A stretch of DNA of 64,000 nucleotides, taken from contig JAIRQO010000039.1 in assembly GCA_031256435.1 (NCBI GenBank), positions 1-64,000 of the forward strand, written 5' to 3'. The first letter of the stretch is position 1; every line of letters starts with the position of its first letter. The notes under the pieces are model-generated. The model searched no databases. It worked only from the letters and a program-made list of their open reading frames with translations, and had not been told where the DNA came from. Shown here in pieces: positions 36,564 through 45,610 of this stretch. The position numbers and the translations under genes are program-made. The stretch comes from Cellulomonadaceae bacterium. GTDB taxonomy: Bacteria > Actinomycetota > Actinomycetes > Actinomycetales > Cellulomonadaceae.

Positions 36564-37559
36564 ATGCCCGTCATGGGAACGCAGAGTTCTGTGACGGGGC
36601 ATAACGTTGTGATTCACGTTGTGGCTGACTCCACGGGTGACACAGGGGCTCGAGTAGCGCGCGCCGTGCAAGCCCAATTCCCGGACCTTACCGACATTCG
36701 CCTGATTCGTCACGCTAAGATTTCCTCTGATTCCGCGCTGGACCGCGCCTTGGGAGCCATCATGGCGGACGAGGGCAACACCATTGTCATCCTCACCATG
36801 GTCAACGAGGAGCGCGAGAAGCGCGTCATTGATGCCTGCGCCGCGATGCAAATCCCGTGCGTGGACTTCCTGGAGCCCGTGTTACAAGCCGTCCAACAGC
36901 GCACCGGGTTGACGCCCGCGCGTGAGGTGGCCCCCGTGGGCTTGGCCGCAGACTACTTTGAGCGCATTCACGCCATGGAGTTTGTGCTGGCCAATGATGA
37001 CGGCAACCTGTCCGATTCCCTGCACGAGGCCGCCGTGGTGCTGGTGGGCGCCTCGCGTACCGGGAAAACGCCGCTCTCCATGTACCTGGGCTACCTCGGC
37101 TACCCCACGGCGAATATCCCGCTGGTGACCGGCGTGGAGCCGCCGCCCGAGTTGTTCCAGTGCGATCCCTGGAAACTGGTGGGCTTGACCATCAACCCGG
37201 AACGTCTCCTGGAAATTCGTCGCAGACGCGTAGACACCATGGGTGTAGCGATAGCCGGCGGACAGAACTTGGGCGGGTATGCCGATCTCGCCCAGATTTA
37301 TGACGAGTTGGACGCCGTAGCCAAAGTGCAGCGCAGGCTGGGGTGTCCCGTGTTTGATACCACCACGTTGGCTCTGGAAGAAGCCGCCGGACGGGTCATC
37401 GAAACCGTCACGGCGCGTCGGAGAACGTTTGAGGCGCGCCAGCGGCAACAATCCATCCCCGTCACACCGAAACCACAGAAAACCCCCACTCAGGTAGTGG
37501 ACCTTGGCAGACCGATGGCTGAGGGATTCACCCACCCGAGGACAACCCCCACTAAATAA
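36564..37559 (+). CDS. Pyruvate, phosphate dikinase regulatory protein (kinase/pyrophosphorylase)
   Basis: A 331-residue DUF299-family protein. It has HVVADSTGDTGARVARA near the N-terminus and the P-loop GASRTGKT (162-169). Such proteins inactivate and reactivate PPDK by ADP-dependent phosphorylation and phosphate-dependent dephosphorylation of a Thr near the catalytic His. The gene ends 9 bases before ppdK, which fixes its role. Start ATG 36564 or 36573. The 172-base gap upstream contains CCACACC-rich sequence and no gene. Confidence 0.93.
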   Translation: MPVMGTQSSVTGHNVVIHVVADSTGDTGARVARAVQAQFPDLTDIRLIRHAKISSDSALDRALGAIMADEGNTIVILTMVNEEREKRVIDACAAMQIPCVDFLEPVLQAVQQRTGLTPAREVAPVGLAADYFERIHAMEFVLANDDGNLSDSLHEAAVVLVGASRTGKTPLSMYLGYLGYPTANIPLVTGVEPPPELFQCDPWKLVGLTINPERLLEIRRRRVDTMGVAIAGGQNLGGYADLAQIYDELDAVAKVQRRLGCPVFDTTTLALEEAAGRVIETVTARRRTFEARQRQQSIPVTPKPQKTPTQVVDLGRPMAEGFTHPRTTPTK

Positions 37560-37568
37560 GGAGAAGGA

Positions 37569-40220
37569 ATGACCTCCGAAACAACGTACGTGTATGACTT
37601 TGCGGACGGCAGCCTGGACATGAAGCCGCTGCTCGGCGGCAAGGGTGCCAACCTGTCAGAGATGACGCGGATTGGCATCCCCGTGCCGGACGGCTTCACC
37701 GTCACCACCGCTGCCTGCGTGGCCGCCATGAAGTCTGGTGGCGAGTGGCCCGTGGACCTGTGGCCGCAGGTGGAAGCACACCTGGACGCTCTGGAAGCGC
37801 GCACGGGACGCACCCTCGGCGCCTCGGACAAGCCGCTGTTGGTTTCCGTCCGTTCCGGCTCCGTGTTCTCCATGCCCGGCATGATGGACACCATCTTGAA
37901 CCTCGGTATTTCCGACGAGTCTGCGGGCGCGCTGGCCAAGGAGACGGGCAACGAGCGCTTTGCCTGGGACTCCTACCGTCGCTTTGTGCAGATGTACGCC
38001 GAAGTGGTAGAGGGCGCCCCGCCGCACATCTTTGAAGATGAACTCACCGCCATGAAGGCCGCGCGTGGCGTGGACTATGACACGGACCTCAGCGCTGATG
38101 ACCTCAAGGAACTGGTTGCCACGTTCCGAAGGGTAGCCAAAGAAGCCACGGGCACGGACCTGCCCACGGACCCGCGCGAGCAGCTCAAGCGCTCCATTGG
38201 TGCCGTGTTTGCCTCCTGGGACAACCCCCGGGCCAACATTTACCGCAACCTGAACAAGATCCCGCATGACCTCGGCACCGCCGTGAACGTGCAGCAAATG
38301 GTGTTTGGTAACCGTGGTGACACCTCCGCCTCCGGTGTGGCGTTCACGCGCAACCCGGCCACGGGCGTCAAGGAACTGTACGGCGAGTACCTGGTCAACG
38401 CCCAGGGCGAGGACGTGGTAGCGGGCATCCGTACCGGCCACCAGTTGCCGGACATGGAAAAGGACCTGCCCAAGGCGTTTGCCGAGTTCACGGCCACCAT
38501 GGACAAGTTGGAAGCCCACTACGGTGACATGCAGGACATTGAGTTCACCGTGGAGGACAACACGCTCTACATCCTCCAAACGCGTGCCGGCAAGCGCACT
38601 GCCGCCGCCGCCCTCAAGGTGGCCCGTGACATGGTGGAAGCCGGAACCATCACCAAGGAAGATGCGCTGCGCCGCATTGAGCCTGCTCAGCTGGACCAAC
38701 TGCTGCACCCGGGCATTGACCCCTCGCACGGCGAAACCCCCATCACCAAGGGCCTCAACGCCTCACCCGGCGCCGCCGTGGGCCGCGTGGTCTTTGACGC
38801 TGACACCGCCGCCGAATGTGGCGAGAAGGGCGAGAAGGTTGTTCTGGTCCGTTGGGAAACCACGCCCGACGATATCCACGGTGTGGTAGCCGCGCAGGGT
38901 GTGCTCACCTCGCATGGTGGTATGACCTCCCACGCTGCTGTTGTTGCCCGCGGGATGGGCAAGCCGTGTGTGGCCGGTTGTGGCGACCTCCGCATTGACA
39001 CCGCCGCCAAGACGGCCACCATTGGTGACCGCGTCCTGACCGAAACGGACGTCATCACGCTGGACGGCTCCACCGGTGAAATCTATGACGGTGCCCTGAA
39101 GCTCACCGAAGCCCAAATCACGGATGACTTCCGTGAGGTGCTGGGATGGGCCGATGAGATTCGTCGTCTCGGAGTACGCGCCAACGCAGACACCGGACCG
39201 GATGCCGCCAAGGCTCGCGAACTCGGCGCTGAAGGCATTGGCCTGACCCGTACCGAGCACATGTTCATGGCCCCGGACCGCCTGCCCGTGGTTCAGGAAA
39301 TGATCCTGGCTCAGGACGAGGCTGGCCGCGGCGTGGCACTGGACAAGTTGCTTCCCATGCAGCAGGCAGACTTTGAGGAACTGTTTGAGGCGATGACGGG
39401 CCTGCCCGTGACGATTCGTCTGATTGACCCGCCTCTGCACGAGTTCCTGCCCAACCTGGTGGAGCAGTCCCTGGTGGTCCAGAGACTGGAAGACGCCGGA
39501 ACCACCGGCGCCGAACTGGATGACGCCCGTGAACTGCTGGGCCACGTACGCCGCCTGTCCGAGGCGAACCCCATGCTGGGAACGCGCGGATGCCGCCTGC
39601 TCATGCTGTACCCGGAGATTGCCGTGATGCAGGTGCGCGCTATTGCTCGTGCCGCTGCTGCGGTGACCAAGCGCGGATTTGAGCCGCACGTGGAAATCAT
39701 GATCCCGCTGGTGGCGTACTGGCAGGAACTGGACACGCTGCGTCAAGTGGCGGAGAAGACGTGGGCGGAAGAGGCTCCCGAGGGCATTGACCGCACCATC
39801 GGAACGATGATTGAGTTGCCGCGCGCTGCGGTGACTGCGGATCAGATTGCGCAATACGCGGACTTCTTCAGCTTCGGCACCAATGACCTCACCCAAACCG
39901 GTGTGGGCATCTCCCGTGATGACGCTGAAGGTTCCTTCCTGCAGTCCTACATTGACATGGGCGTGGTTCCCACCAACCCGTTCGCTTCGATTGACCCAGA
40001 CGGCGTTGCCGAACTGGTGCGCATCGGCGTGGAGAAGGGCCGCGGCGCCAAGCCCGGCCTGAAGACGGGCGTGTGTGGCGAGCACGGCGGTGACCCGGAC
40101 TCCATCACCATCTTCAACAAGATTGGTTTGGACTACGTGTCCTGCTCGCCTTACCGCATCCCCATCGCTCGCCTAGCCGCAGCCCGCGCTGTGCTCGGTG
40201 ACACGGTCAAGGACGCGTAA
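37569..40220 (+). CDS. ppdK: Pyruvate, phosphate dikinase
   Basis: An 883-residue enzyme that interconverts pyruvate + ATP + Pi with PEP + AMP + PPi. It has the N-terminal nucleotide-binding domain (LLGGKGANLSEM, residues 21-32), the phosphohistidine domain with GGMTSHAA (His455, with Thr453 as the regulated residue in homologues) and the C-terminal PEP domain ending with CGEHGGDP (Cys836). AAGGAGAAGG lies just before ATG 37569. With its regulator directly upstream, it points to reversible control of glycolysis and gluconeogenesis using pyrophosphate. Confidence 0.97.
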   Translation: MTSETTYVYDFADGSLDMKPLLGGKGANLSEMTRIGIPVPDGFTVTTAACVAAMKSGGEWPVDLWPQVEAHLDALEARTGRTLGASDKPLLVSVRSGSVFSMPGMMDTILNLGISDESAGALAKETGNERFAWDSYRRFVQMYAEVVEGAPPHIFEDELTAMKAARGVDYDTDLSADDLKELVATFRRVAKEATGTDLPTDPREQLKRSIGAVFASWDNPRANIYRNLNKIPHDLGTAVNVQQMVFGNRGDTSASGVAFTRNPATGVKELYGEYLVNAQGEDVVAGIRTGHQLPDMEKDLPKAFAEFTATMDKLEAHYGDMQDIEFTVEDNTLYILQTRAGKRTAAAALKVARDMVEAGTITKEDALRRIEPAQLDQLLHPGIDPSHGETPITKGLNASPGAAVGRVVFDADTAAECGEKGEKVVLVRWETTPDDIHGVVAAQGVLTSHGGMTSHAAVVARGMGKPCVAGCGDLRIDTAAKTATIGDRVLTETDVITLDGSTGEIYDGALKLTEAQITDDFREVLGWADEIRRLGVRANADTGPDAAKARELGAEGIGLTRTEHMFMAPDRLPVVQEMILAQDEAGRGVALDKLLPMQQADFEELFEAMTGLPVTIRLIDPPLHEFLPNLVEQSLVVQRLEDAGTTGAELDDARELLGHVRRLSEANPMLGTRGCRLLMLYPEIAVMQVRAIARAAAAVTKRGFEPHVEIMIPLVAYWQELDTLRQVAEKTWAEEAPEGIDRTIGTMIELPRAAVTADQIAQYADFFSFGTNDLTQTGVGISRDDAEGSFLQSYIDMGVVPTNPFASIDPDGVAELVRIGVEKGRGAKPGLKTGVCGEHGGDPDSITIFNKIGLDYVSCSPYRIPIARLAAARAVLGDTVKDA

Positions 40221-40256
40221 GTAATACCAGGGCAAGGGCCCGGTTGGGTGGCTCCA

Positions 40257-40453
40257 CCCCGTAAAGTTTCCACGCATCGCTCGGAATACTTTACGGGGGC
40301 CCCGGAGTAGAGCCAGGCGCACCAGCGCCGACGGTCGAAACCCCCACCGGACCCATTGCCGTCCCCGCAATGTTTCCACGCATCGCTTGGAATACTTCAC
40401 GAGGGCCCGGTTGGGTGGTTGAGCCAGGCGCACCAGCGCCGACGGTCGAAACC
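40257..40453. repeat. Family C and B hairpins after ppdK
   Basis: Family C copies at 40257-40304 (CCGTAAAGT/ACTTTACGG arms) and 40363-40408 alternate with family B copies on the minus strand at 40310-40342 and 40417-40453 (GGTTGAGCC...GGTCGAAACC). The C-B pair is thus tandemly duplicated with about 106-base period. The 536-base gap up to the surface protein gene has no other gene. Confidence 0.75.
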
Positions 40454-40615
40454 CCCACCGGGCCCTTTGCCGTCCCCGGCCAACTCACCCGCAATTCCGA
40501 AGCACAACGGCGATTCCTGCGTGCATTAGTACATCCTTGCTCGGTTAGTGCCGCAGTCCATCGTCGAATATTGCACTGATCGACGAAACTTGCACTAACC
40601 CACCAGCCAGACACC
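40405..40615. repeat. Long direct repeat, left copy (flanks surface protein gene)
   Basis: This 211-base segment recurs at 43631-43898 in the same orientation with few mismatches and one internal duplication. It includes a family B hairpin, CCGAAGCACAACGGCGATTC and an inverted element (40543-40600) with outer arms GGTTAGTGC/GCACTAACC and inner arms CGTCGA/TCGACG. Confidence 0.85.
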
Positions 40616-40756
40616 CAGACCCAGACGCGCCAGCGCCTGGCTCAACCGCCCGTGGGGGGAGGAATACCTGCTCCGCCAAATACGCTTTGACGTTGCAGAG
40701 CGCTGCGAGTAAACGTTTACTAAAATGGTGACAAATCCGGACACAAGGGAGTCTCC

Positions 40757-43579
40757 ATGGATACGCGCGCTCACGTCAGCCACCCTCGCTCTGGGATGAG
40801 GTGTTCTAGTCACCACCCGAGTTCCCTGGATGAGAGTGCTCTGTACCTAGCCACTCAACACCCAGCCACGCAGCACCCAAGCGCACGACGCCACGTTCGC
40901 GTGGGCGTCATGGCGGGGATAGTGGCTACGGTAGTATTATTGGGCGGCCTGTTTGCCACCATGGCAACCACGTCTGCGTGGGCTGGAACCACCCCTGCCA
41001 ACGGCATAGCCGTTCAACCCCTCCCGGCAGGCGCTCTACGTCAGGTACCTGCATCGCTGCCCAGCCCTGCACCCACGCCATCTACGTGGCACTTCCGGGT
41101 TGATCGCGAGGACGGCAGTTCCACAGGTGGACTTCTCAACTCAGGCACCTACGCCAACTTCACCGACATCTGGGATACCTTGCAAGCCGGAGATAAGGTC
41201 ACCCTCCTTAGAGACATCAACTTCACCGGACCCATCTCCCTGACCAACCAGGGCGCCATCACCCTCAACACCAACGGGTACACGTTAAACCTCACGTCTA
41301 GCGGTGACACGCTCACCGTTTCCGAGAACTCGCAACTTACCGTAACGGGAACGGGAGCGGTGAATGTTTCCACTACGGGCACTGGGGCGGGCGTGGCTGC
41401 GGTCAGAGTCAGATCTCGCGGCGTGGTGACCGGCATTCACAATGTGACTGCACCAGATGGCGCATCGGGCGCTTGGGCCCTTCACGCTGAGGGCGCCCAG
41501 TCCGGCGTGAGCATCAACGGCAATGTGACCTCGGGATACTCCGTACACGCCAACACGGGAGCAACGGTGACGGTGGCCGGTTCCACCAGTACGTACTTTG
41601 GGCTGGACTCCAACGCTGGCACCATCATGGCCGGAGCGGTCACCGCCACCGTGCGTGGTCTGTATGCGGTAGCCGGTGCCACCGTGACCGCAGGACAGGT
41701 CACGCTTGGCTCACAATCCCAGGACGGGGAGGCGGGCCAGTTCTATGTATCCAACTCCCAGGTGACAGCCCAGGCCATCACCGTGACCGGTGCCTGTGAT
41801 GTCCTCGTGCATGACAAGGGGTCCCTCACGGTCACCGGCGCCATCACCGGAGCCCGCATCATAGACGTAGCTCCCAAGGCAGTACTGAAAGCCGGGTCCA
41901 TCTCTGGCGTGCATGAGCTTATTGTTGAGGATGCCACGGTCAATGTTCAGGGAAATGTGGCCTTTGCCCAGAGCGGCGCGTCGAGTGCTTCCAACCCAGC
42001 GCCTTGCGATCATAGCGCTACCAACCCATTGCTGTGCGCTGAAAGTTCCGCCAAGGTGTCCATTGGGGGTTCGGTCTCCTTCCCTCGCGCTGGGGACGTA
42101 ACTGCCAACACTGGGGCAAGCCTTGCCGTGGGCAAAGATCTCTCCTGGCAGGTAGGCACTCTGGATGTGTCAGACCCCGGGACCACCCTCTCCATCAAGG
42201 GTGTCTACAGGTCCACCGGAACGTCCTCGGGTAGCCACAGTTCCGTGATATACGTTGACCAGGGCGCCGTAGTAACACTTGGCTCCGCCTCAATTGTCCA
42301 TGGCGTGATGGCTGCCTCCCGTGCCGCCCAGATCACCGTCAACGCGAACGCTGCCTTCACCGGCAGTGGAACCCTGCTGGCTCAGCAGGGTTCAGTGATG
42401 GTTCAGGGAAATGTAGATCTGGCCTCGTGCAAGGCTGATAGCGAGTCTGCGCCCATGGTATGCGCCGTTGCCATGAACGGGCACATCACCGTGAACGGGA
42501 ATTTCACGGCACGCCAATCAGGACTCCTCTGGGCGTTTGACCCTACTCCACTATTTAGTGCCAGCGCCATCATGAACAGTCAACAGATTCCCCAGGGCGG
42601 GACCATCACCGTCTCCGGCCACACTTCATTGCCGGGTACCACGTGGTTAGGACTTGGACTCAACACGGCTGGGGTGCCCATGTTGAAGCCAGCCACCGTC
42701 AAGTCAGTGACGCAGATGGCTTCCAGCACTACCAAGGCTGGCTACCTCACCTACGCCCAGGGCGGCTCCTCCATCTGGATTCGCCCCTTCCCGGTCACCG
42801 TGAACACACCGCGCATCCCTACCGCTATTTCCGTGGGACAGAAAGTGTCTGTGGCGTCCGGCACCTGGCCGGTGGGGACCAAACTCACCTATCAATGGTT
42901 GCGCGGCACCACCCCAATAGGCACCAACGCTGCCAGTTACACCCCCGTGGCCGCCGATGTAGGAAAGGTGCTCAGTGTCAAGGTCTCTGCGGTCACTCCC
43001 CCTCACCACGTGGCAGTCCAACCCCGTGTCTCCAACACAGTTACCGTGGCAAAAAGTCCGAGCCCCAGCGCACCCGTGGCGCCAGCAGTGACCGCCAAGA
43101 CATCCACGTCTGTCACGCTGAAAGCTAACGCTCGCCATGAGTTTTCCAAGGATGGGGTCACGTGGCAAAGGTCTGGTACCTTCACTCGTTTAGCGCCGGG
43201 AACACGCTACTCGTTCCACCAACGTGTGAAGGAAACGGCATCCACCCACGCCTCTGCTAAGAGCACCAAACGGACGGTTACCACCACACCTGGAACGTTC
43301 TCCCAGGGTAGGGTTTCTCTGTCCGGCACGGCAGGAGTAGGGAAGAAACTCACCGCCCAGGTGGCAACCACCACCCGACCTTCGGCCACCCGGTATCGCT
43401 ATCAGTGGTACCGCTCTGGCAAGAGCGGCGCAGTGAAAACAGTGGTGACTACAGCAAAGAAGAGTTACTACACTCTGGTCAAGGCTGACGTGGGAAAGAA
43501 GATCACCGTCAAGGTGACCGCCATAAGGACTGGTTACACCTCCAAGACTTTCACAAAAACAACGGCCCGAATCTCCTAG
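40757..43579 (+). CDS. Large secreted surface protein with beta-helix-like and Ig-like repeats
   Basis: A 940-residue exported protein. A hydrophobic segment (GVMAGIVATVVLLGGLFATM) about 50 residues in acts as signal or anchor. From about 100 to 680 there are short beta-strand repeats rich in Thr, Val, Gly and Ser (LTVTGTGAVNVSTTG), likely a right-handed beta-helix. The C-terminal part has two or three repeats of a domain with TYQWLRGTTPIG and ADVGKVLSVKV, common in actinobacterial surface proteins. There is no LPxTG-type anchor. AAGGGAG precedes ATG 40757. An adhesin role is inferred. It is flanked by direct repeats (40405-40615 and 43631-43898) that could delete it by recombination. Confidence 0.82.
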   Translation: MDTRAHVSHPRSGMRCSSHHPSSLDESALYLATQHPATQHPSARRHVRVGVMAGIVATVVLLGGLFATMATTSAWAGTTPANGIAVQPLPAGALRQVPASLPSPAPTPSTWHFRVDREDGSSTGGLLNSGTYANFTDIWDTLQAGDKVTLLRDINFTGPISLTNQGAITLNTNGYTLNLTSSGDTLTVSENSQLTVTGTGAVNVSTTGTGAGVAAVRVRSRGVVTGIHNVTAPDGASGAWALHAEGAQSGVSINGNVTSGYSVHANTGATVTVAGSTSTYFGLDSNAGTIMAGAVTATVRGLYAVAGATVTAGQVTLGSQSQDGEAGQFYVSNSQVTAQAITVTGACDVLVHDKGSLTVTGAITGARIIDVAPKAVLKAGSISGVHELIVEDATVNVQGNVAFAQSGASSASNPAPCDHSATNPLLCAESSAKVSIGGSVSFPRAGDVTANTGASLAVGKDLSWQVGTLDVSDPGTTLSIKGVYRSTGTSSGSHSSVIYVDQGAVVTLGSASIVHGVMAASRAAQITVNANAAFTGSGTLLAQQGSVMVQGNVDLASCKADSESAPMVCAVAMNGHITVNGNFTARQSGLLWAFDPTPLFSASAIMNSQQIPQGGTITVSGHTSLPGTTWLGLGLNTAGVPMLKPATVKSVTQMASSTTKAGYLTYAQGGSSIWIRPFPVTVNTPRIPTAISVGQKVSVASGTWPVGTKLTYQWLRGTTPIGTNAASYTPVAADVGKVLSVKVSAVTPPHHVAVQPRVSNTVTVAKSPSPSAPVAPAVTAKTSTSVTLKANARHEFSKDGVTWQRSGTFTRLAPGTRYSFHQRVKETASTHASAKSTKRTVTTTPGTFSQGRVSLSGTAGVGKKLTAQVATTTRPSATRYRYQWYRSGKSGAVKTVVTTAKKSYYTLVKADVGKKITVKVTAIRTGYTSKTFTKTTARIS

Positions 43580-43630
43580 GCGTGGCGCAATCGCCCTCCA
43601 AGTACCCCTCGCAACCGGTGCATTGCCGGA

Positions 43631-43898
43631 CCCGGTTGGGCGGTTGAGTCAGGCGCACCAGCGCCGACGGTCGAAACCCCCACCGGGCCCTTTGCCGTCC
43701 CCGCGATGCCCGCAACTCCGAAGCACAACGGCGATTCCTGCGCCCCACCAGCCCACAAACCAGCAACCCGCCCGCAATTCCGAAGCACAACGGCGCTCCC
43801 TGCGTGCGGCAGTACATCCTTGCTCGGTTAGGGCCGCAGTCCATCGTCGAATATTGCACTGATCGACGAAACTTGCACTAACCCACCAGCCAGACACC
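43631..43898. repeat. Long direct repeat, right copy (flanks surface protein gene)
   Basis: Counterpart of 40405-40615. It differs by scattered substitutions (for example GGTTAGGGC instead of GGTTAGTGC at 43826) and an extra 57 bases where the CCGAAGCACAACGGCG segment is duplicated. It fills most of the 333-base gap between the surface protein and the membrane protein gene at 43913. Confidence 0.85.
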
Positions 43899-43912
43899 GA
43901 GGCTCACGGGGC

Positions 43913-44320
43913 TTACTCCTTCAGGCGTAACAGACTAACGGTTCCTGCCAGCGCCGTCACCAGCGCAACGAGTGAGCTTCTCGCCCCAGAGGCAATGAAC
44001 TCACCCAGGCTCGGCAGCGAATCGCTGGGGATGGTGAACCGCGCTACAGCGCCGTGCGTTGCCACCATGCCTACAACAATGAGCACCATGCTGGTCACCG
44101 CCGCAATGGCCAGTACCTGCGGGAAGCGGTAGGCCAGATATCCCACGGCAGCACCCACAATAAGGGCCGCGAGCACCCGAGCAACGGCACCGCCCGTCAG
44201 TTCACGCGAAGCGGTGGGCATCACCTGCGGATCAAACACCGCAAGGCCAGAAAACACCGTCACACCAGCAACAATGCCACCAAAGACAGACTTCCCAGTG
44301 ACGTCTTTCAACAGTTCCAT
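43913..44320 (-). CDS. Small multi-span membrane protein
   Basis: A 135-residue protein with about four membrane helices (SVFGGIVAGVTVFSGLAVF; VARVLAALIVGAAVGYLAY; VLAIAAVTSMVLIVVGMVAT; SLVALVTALAGTVSLL) and a Lys/Glu end. No family is recognised. ATG 44320 is better spaced from AAGGGAG than ATG 44326. TGGCCA boxes lie about 120-150 bases upstream, just beyond the regulator II gene, so it may belong to that regulon. Confidence 0.7.
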   Translation of the reverse strand: MELLKDVTGKSVFGGIVAGVTVFSGLAVFDPQVMPTASRELTGGAVARVLAALIVGAAVGYLAYRFPQVLAIAAVTSMVLIVVGMVATHGAVARFTIPSDSLPSLGEFIASGARSSLVALVTALAGTVSLLRLKE

Positions 44321-44439
44321 GATCATTCTCCCTTCGAGATAGCGGACCCTCAGGTGCCGCAAGTGTAGGTCAGTGCCTTACTGAAGTGACGGTACGCTGG
44401 TTATCCACGGCGGGAAACCCTGAAAATCGGTTTCATACG

Positions 44440-44470
44440 TGGCCAAAAGAGGCATGGCCGCAGGTGGCCA
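44440..44470. promoter_or_regulatory. TGGCCA boxes upstream of the membrane protein gene
   Basis: TGGCCA at 44440-44445 and 44465-44470 (25 bases apart), with TGGCCG between them at 44455-44460. They lie in the gap between the end of regulator II and the start of the 43913-44320 gene. The spacing is like that at 30424-30453 and 45510-45541, so these may be regulator binding sites. A DnaA-like TTATCCACG is at 44401-44409. Confidence 0.45.
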
Positions 44471-44514
44471 GGTGACACCAACTAGGATGGACGACGATGC
44501 GTTCGGAGGTGTTA

Positions 44515-45486
44515 TCAGGGGTGCGGGAGCCAGCCAAGGCGTTCGGCCCGGACCGCAAGTTCGAAGAGCGATCTTGCTCCGCAGCGGTCCGAGAGGTCAG
44601 CGATGATGCGCCGTAAGGTGCGCTTACTCAGCCCGGTGGCATGGCTAATGCCGTCATAGGTGTCGCCCATGGAAAACCTCTGGAGTACGTGCGCCTCCCT
44701 GGGGGTCAGAACCCCGGTCTCTCCTTCGCGTGGTAGCGGTTGAGCACCATCCCACACGTGGTTGAACAGTGAAGCCAGGAGATCCACGATGATGGGATTT
44801 GTCACGTGGACTGCCGTGGGGCTTTCATGCTGATAGGAATCGACGATGATTGCCTCACCTCGGTCCGTCATGATGATTCTGGCAGGCGTAAACACGTGGG
44901 TTCGGATCTCCGCATCGTACGCAGATGTTGCTTGCGAGTAGCGGTGTACCTGAGGGGCTTCTGCGGCATCGGCGGGATAAATGGACAACTGTTGGAGTCC
45001 GCGTTCCAGCATAGGAATGTCCTCTGAGACGGCCGAAGCCAGTACCTCTGCTGTGGGAACGGTAGGGAGAACGTTGTGGACGAACATGCGTGCTCGAGCG
45101 GTCAGCCCCGCTATGGCGCTGATGATGGAATCACGCCCAACAAGGTGTTCCACATTGGGACTTTGGAGGTGGTGACCGCTCGCGGGATTCAGCTGCGCTA
45201 CCGCCTCAGTCAGCACCGATGCATCATTCTGAAGCCTGGCAATGACAGCGGTAAGCGCCCGGATGAACGTGGCCTCAGGATCCGGAGCCCGCACTGCTCC
45301 CGGCTGAGTCAACGAGGGCCGAACGAGGCCAAGCTCAAGCAATCCATCAACAATCGTCGCCATGTCCGTTGGCTCAACTGACCGATACTGCTCAGTCAAC
45401 TCCGGGACGCTGACGGAATTCGCTCCAAGAATCGCTTTGTAGACTGCTCCGGCCGATACGTGCGTTCCCTCATGCTCGTCTCCCAT
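44515..45486 (-). CDS. Regulator II: winged helix, sensor-like middle and LuxR-type HTH
   Basis: A 323-residue paralogue of regulator I (29419-30420). Shared blocks include RPSLTQPGAVRAPDP, VLPTVPTAEVL, IYPADA and RTHVFTPARIIMTD. The C-terminal LuxR-type HTH is LTPREAHVLQRFSMGDTYDG...SKRTLRRIIADL. The start ATG 45486 is preceded by TAGGGT (complement of 45493-45498) with a 6-base gap, suggesting a leaderless mRNA. It is divergent from the small exported peptide II gene, with 124 bases between that carry TGGCCA-type boxes. The ligand is unknown; I infer that the peptide or an envelope signal controls it. Confidence 0.82.
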   Translation of the reverse strand: MGDEHEGTHVSAGAVYKAILGANSVSVPELTEQYRSVEPTDMATIVDGLLELGLVRPSLTQPGAVRAPDPEATFIRALTAVIARLQNDASVLTEAVAQLNPASGHHLQSPNVEHLVGRDSIISAIAGLTARARMFVHNVLPTVPTAEVLASAVSEDIPMLERGLQQLSIYPADAAEAPQVHRYSQATSAYDAEIRTHVFTPARIIMTDRGEAIIVDSYQHESPTAVHVTNPIIVDLLASLFNHVWDGAQPLPREGETGVLTPREAHVLQRFSMGDTYDGISHATGLSKRTLRRIIADLSDRCGARSLFELAVRAERLGWLPHP

Positions 45487-45610
45487 CCCTCCACCCTACC
45501 CACGGCGCGTGGCCACTTGCGGCCACGGCCTCAGGTGGCCGCCGAAATCTCTGGACATTGGCCGTGACGTGGGTCACAGTTATTGAGCGGTTCGAACAAA
45601 GGAGATCACC
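45487..45610. promoter_or_regulatory. Divergent promoter region with TGGCCA-type boxes
   Basis: TGGCCA at 45510-45515, CGGCCA at 45520-45525, TGGCCG at 45536-45541 and TGGCCG at 45559-45564. The first two make a GTGGCCACTTGCGGCCAC pattern. The region lies between regulator II and peptide II, so autoregulation and control of the peptide operon are plausible. Confidence 0.5.

Noticed and set aside
38763..40085. 440-codon frame antisense to ppdK
   Set aside because: Rich in His, Arg and Gln as expected for the complement of a G+C-rich gene; ppdK on the other strand is certain.
40405..43898. Composite transposon carrying the surface protein gene
   Set aside because: The flanking direct repeats contain no transposase and no inverted ends of insertion-sequence type.
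44401..44409. DnaA box TTATCCACG
   Set aside because: A single box with a mismatch at the last base; not a cluster, although recorded with the nearby promoter.
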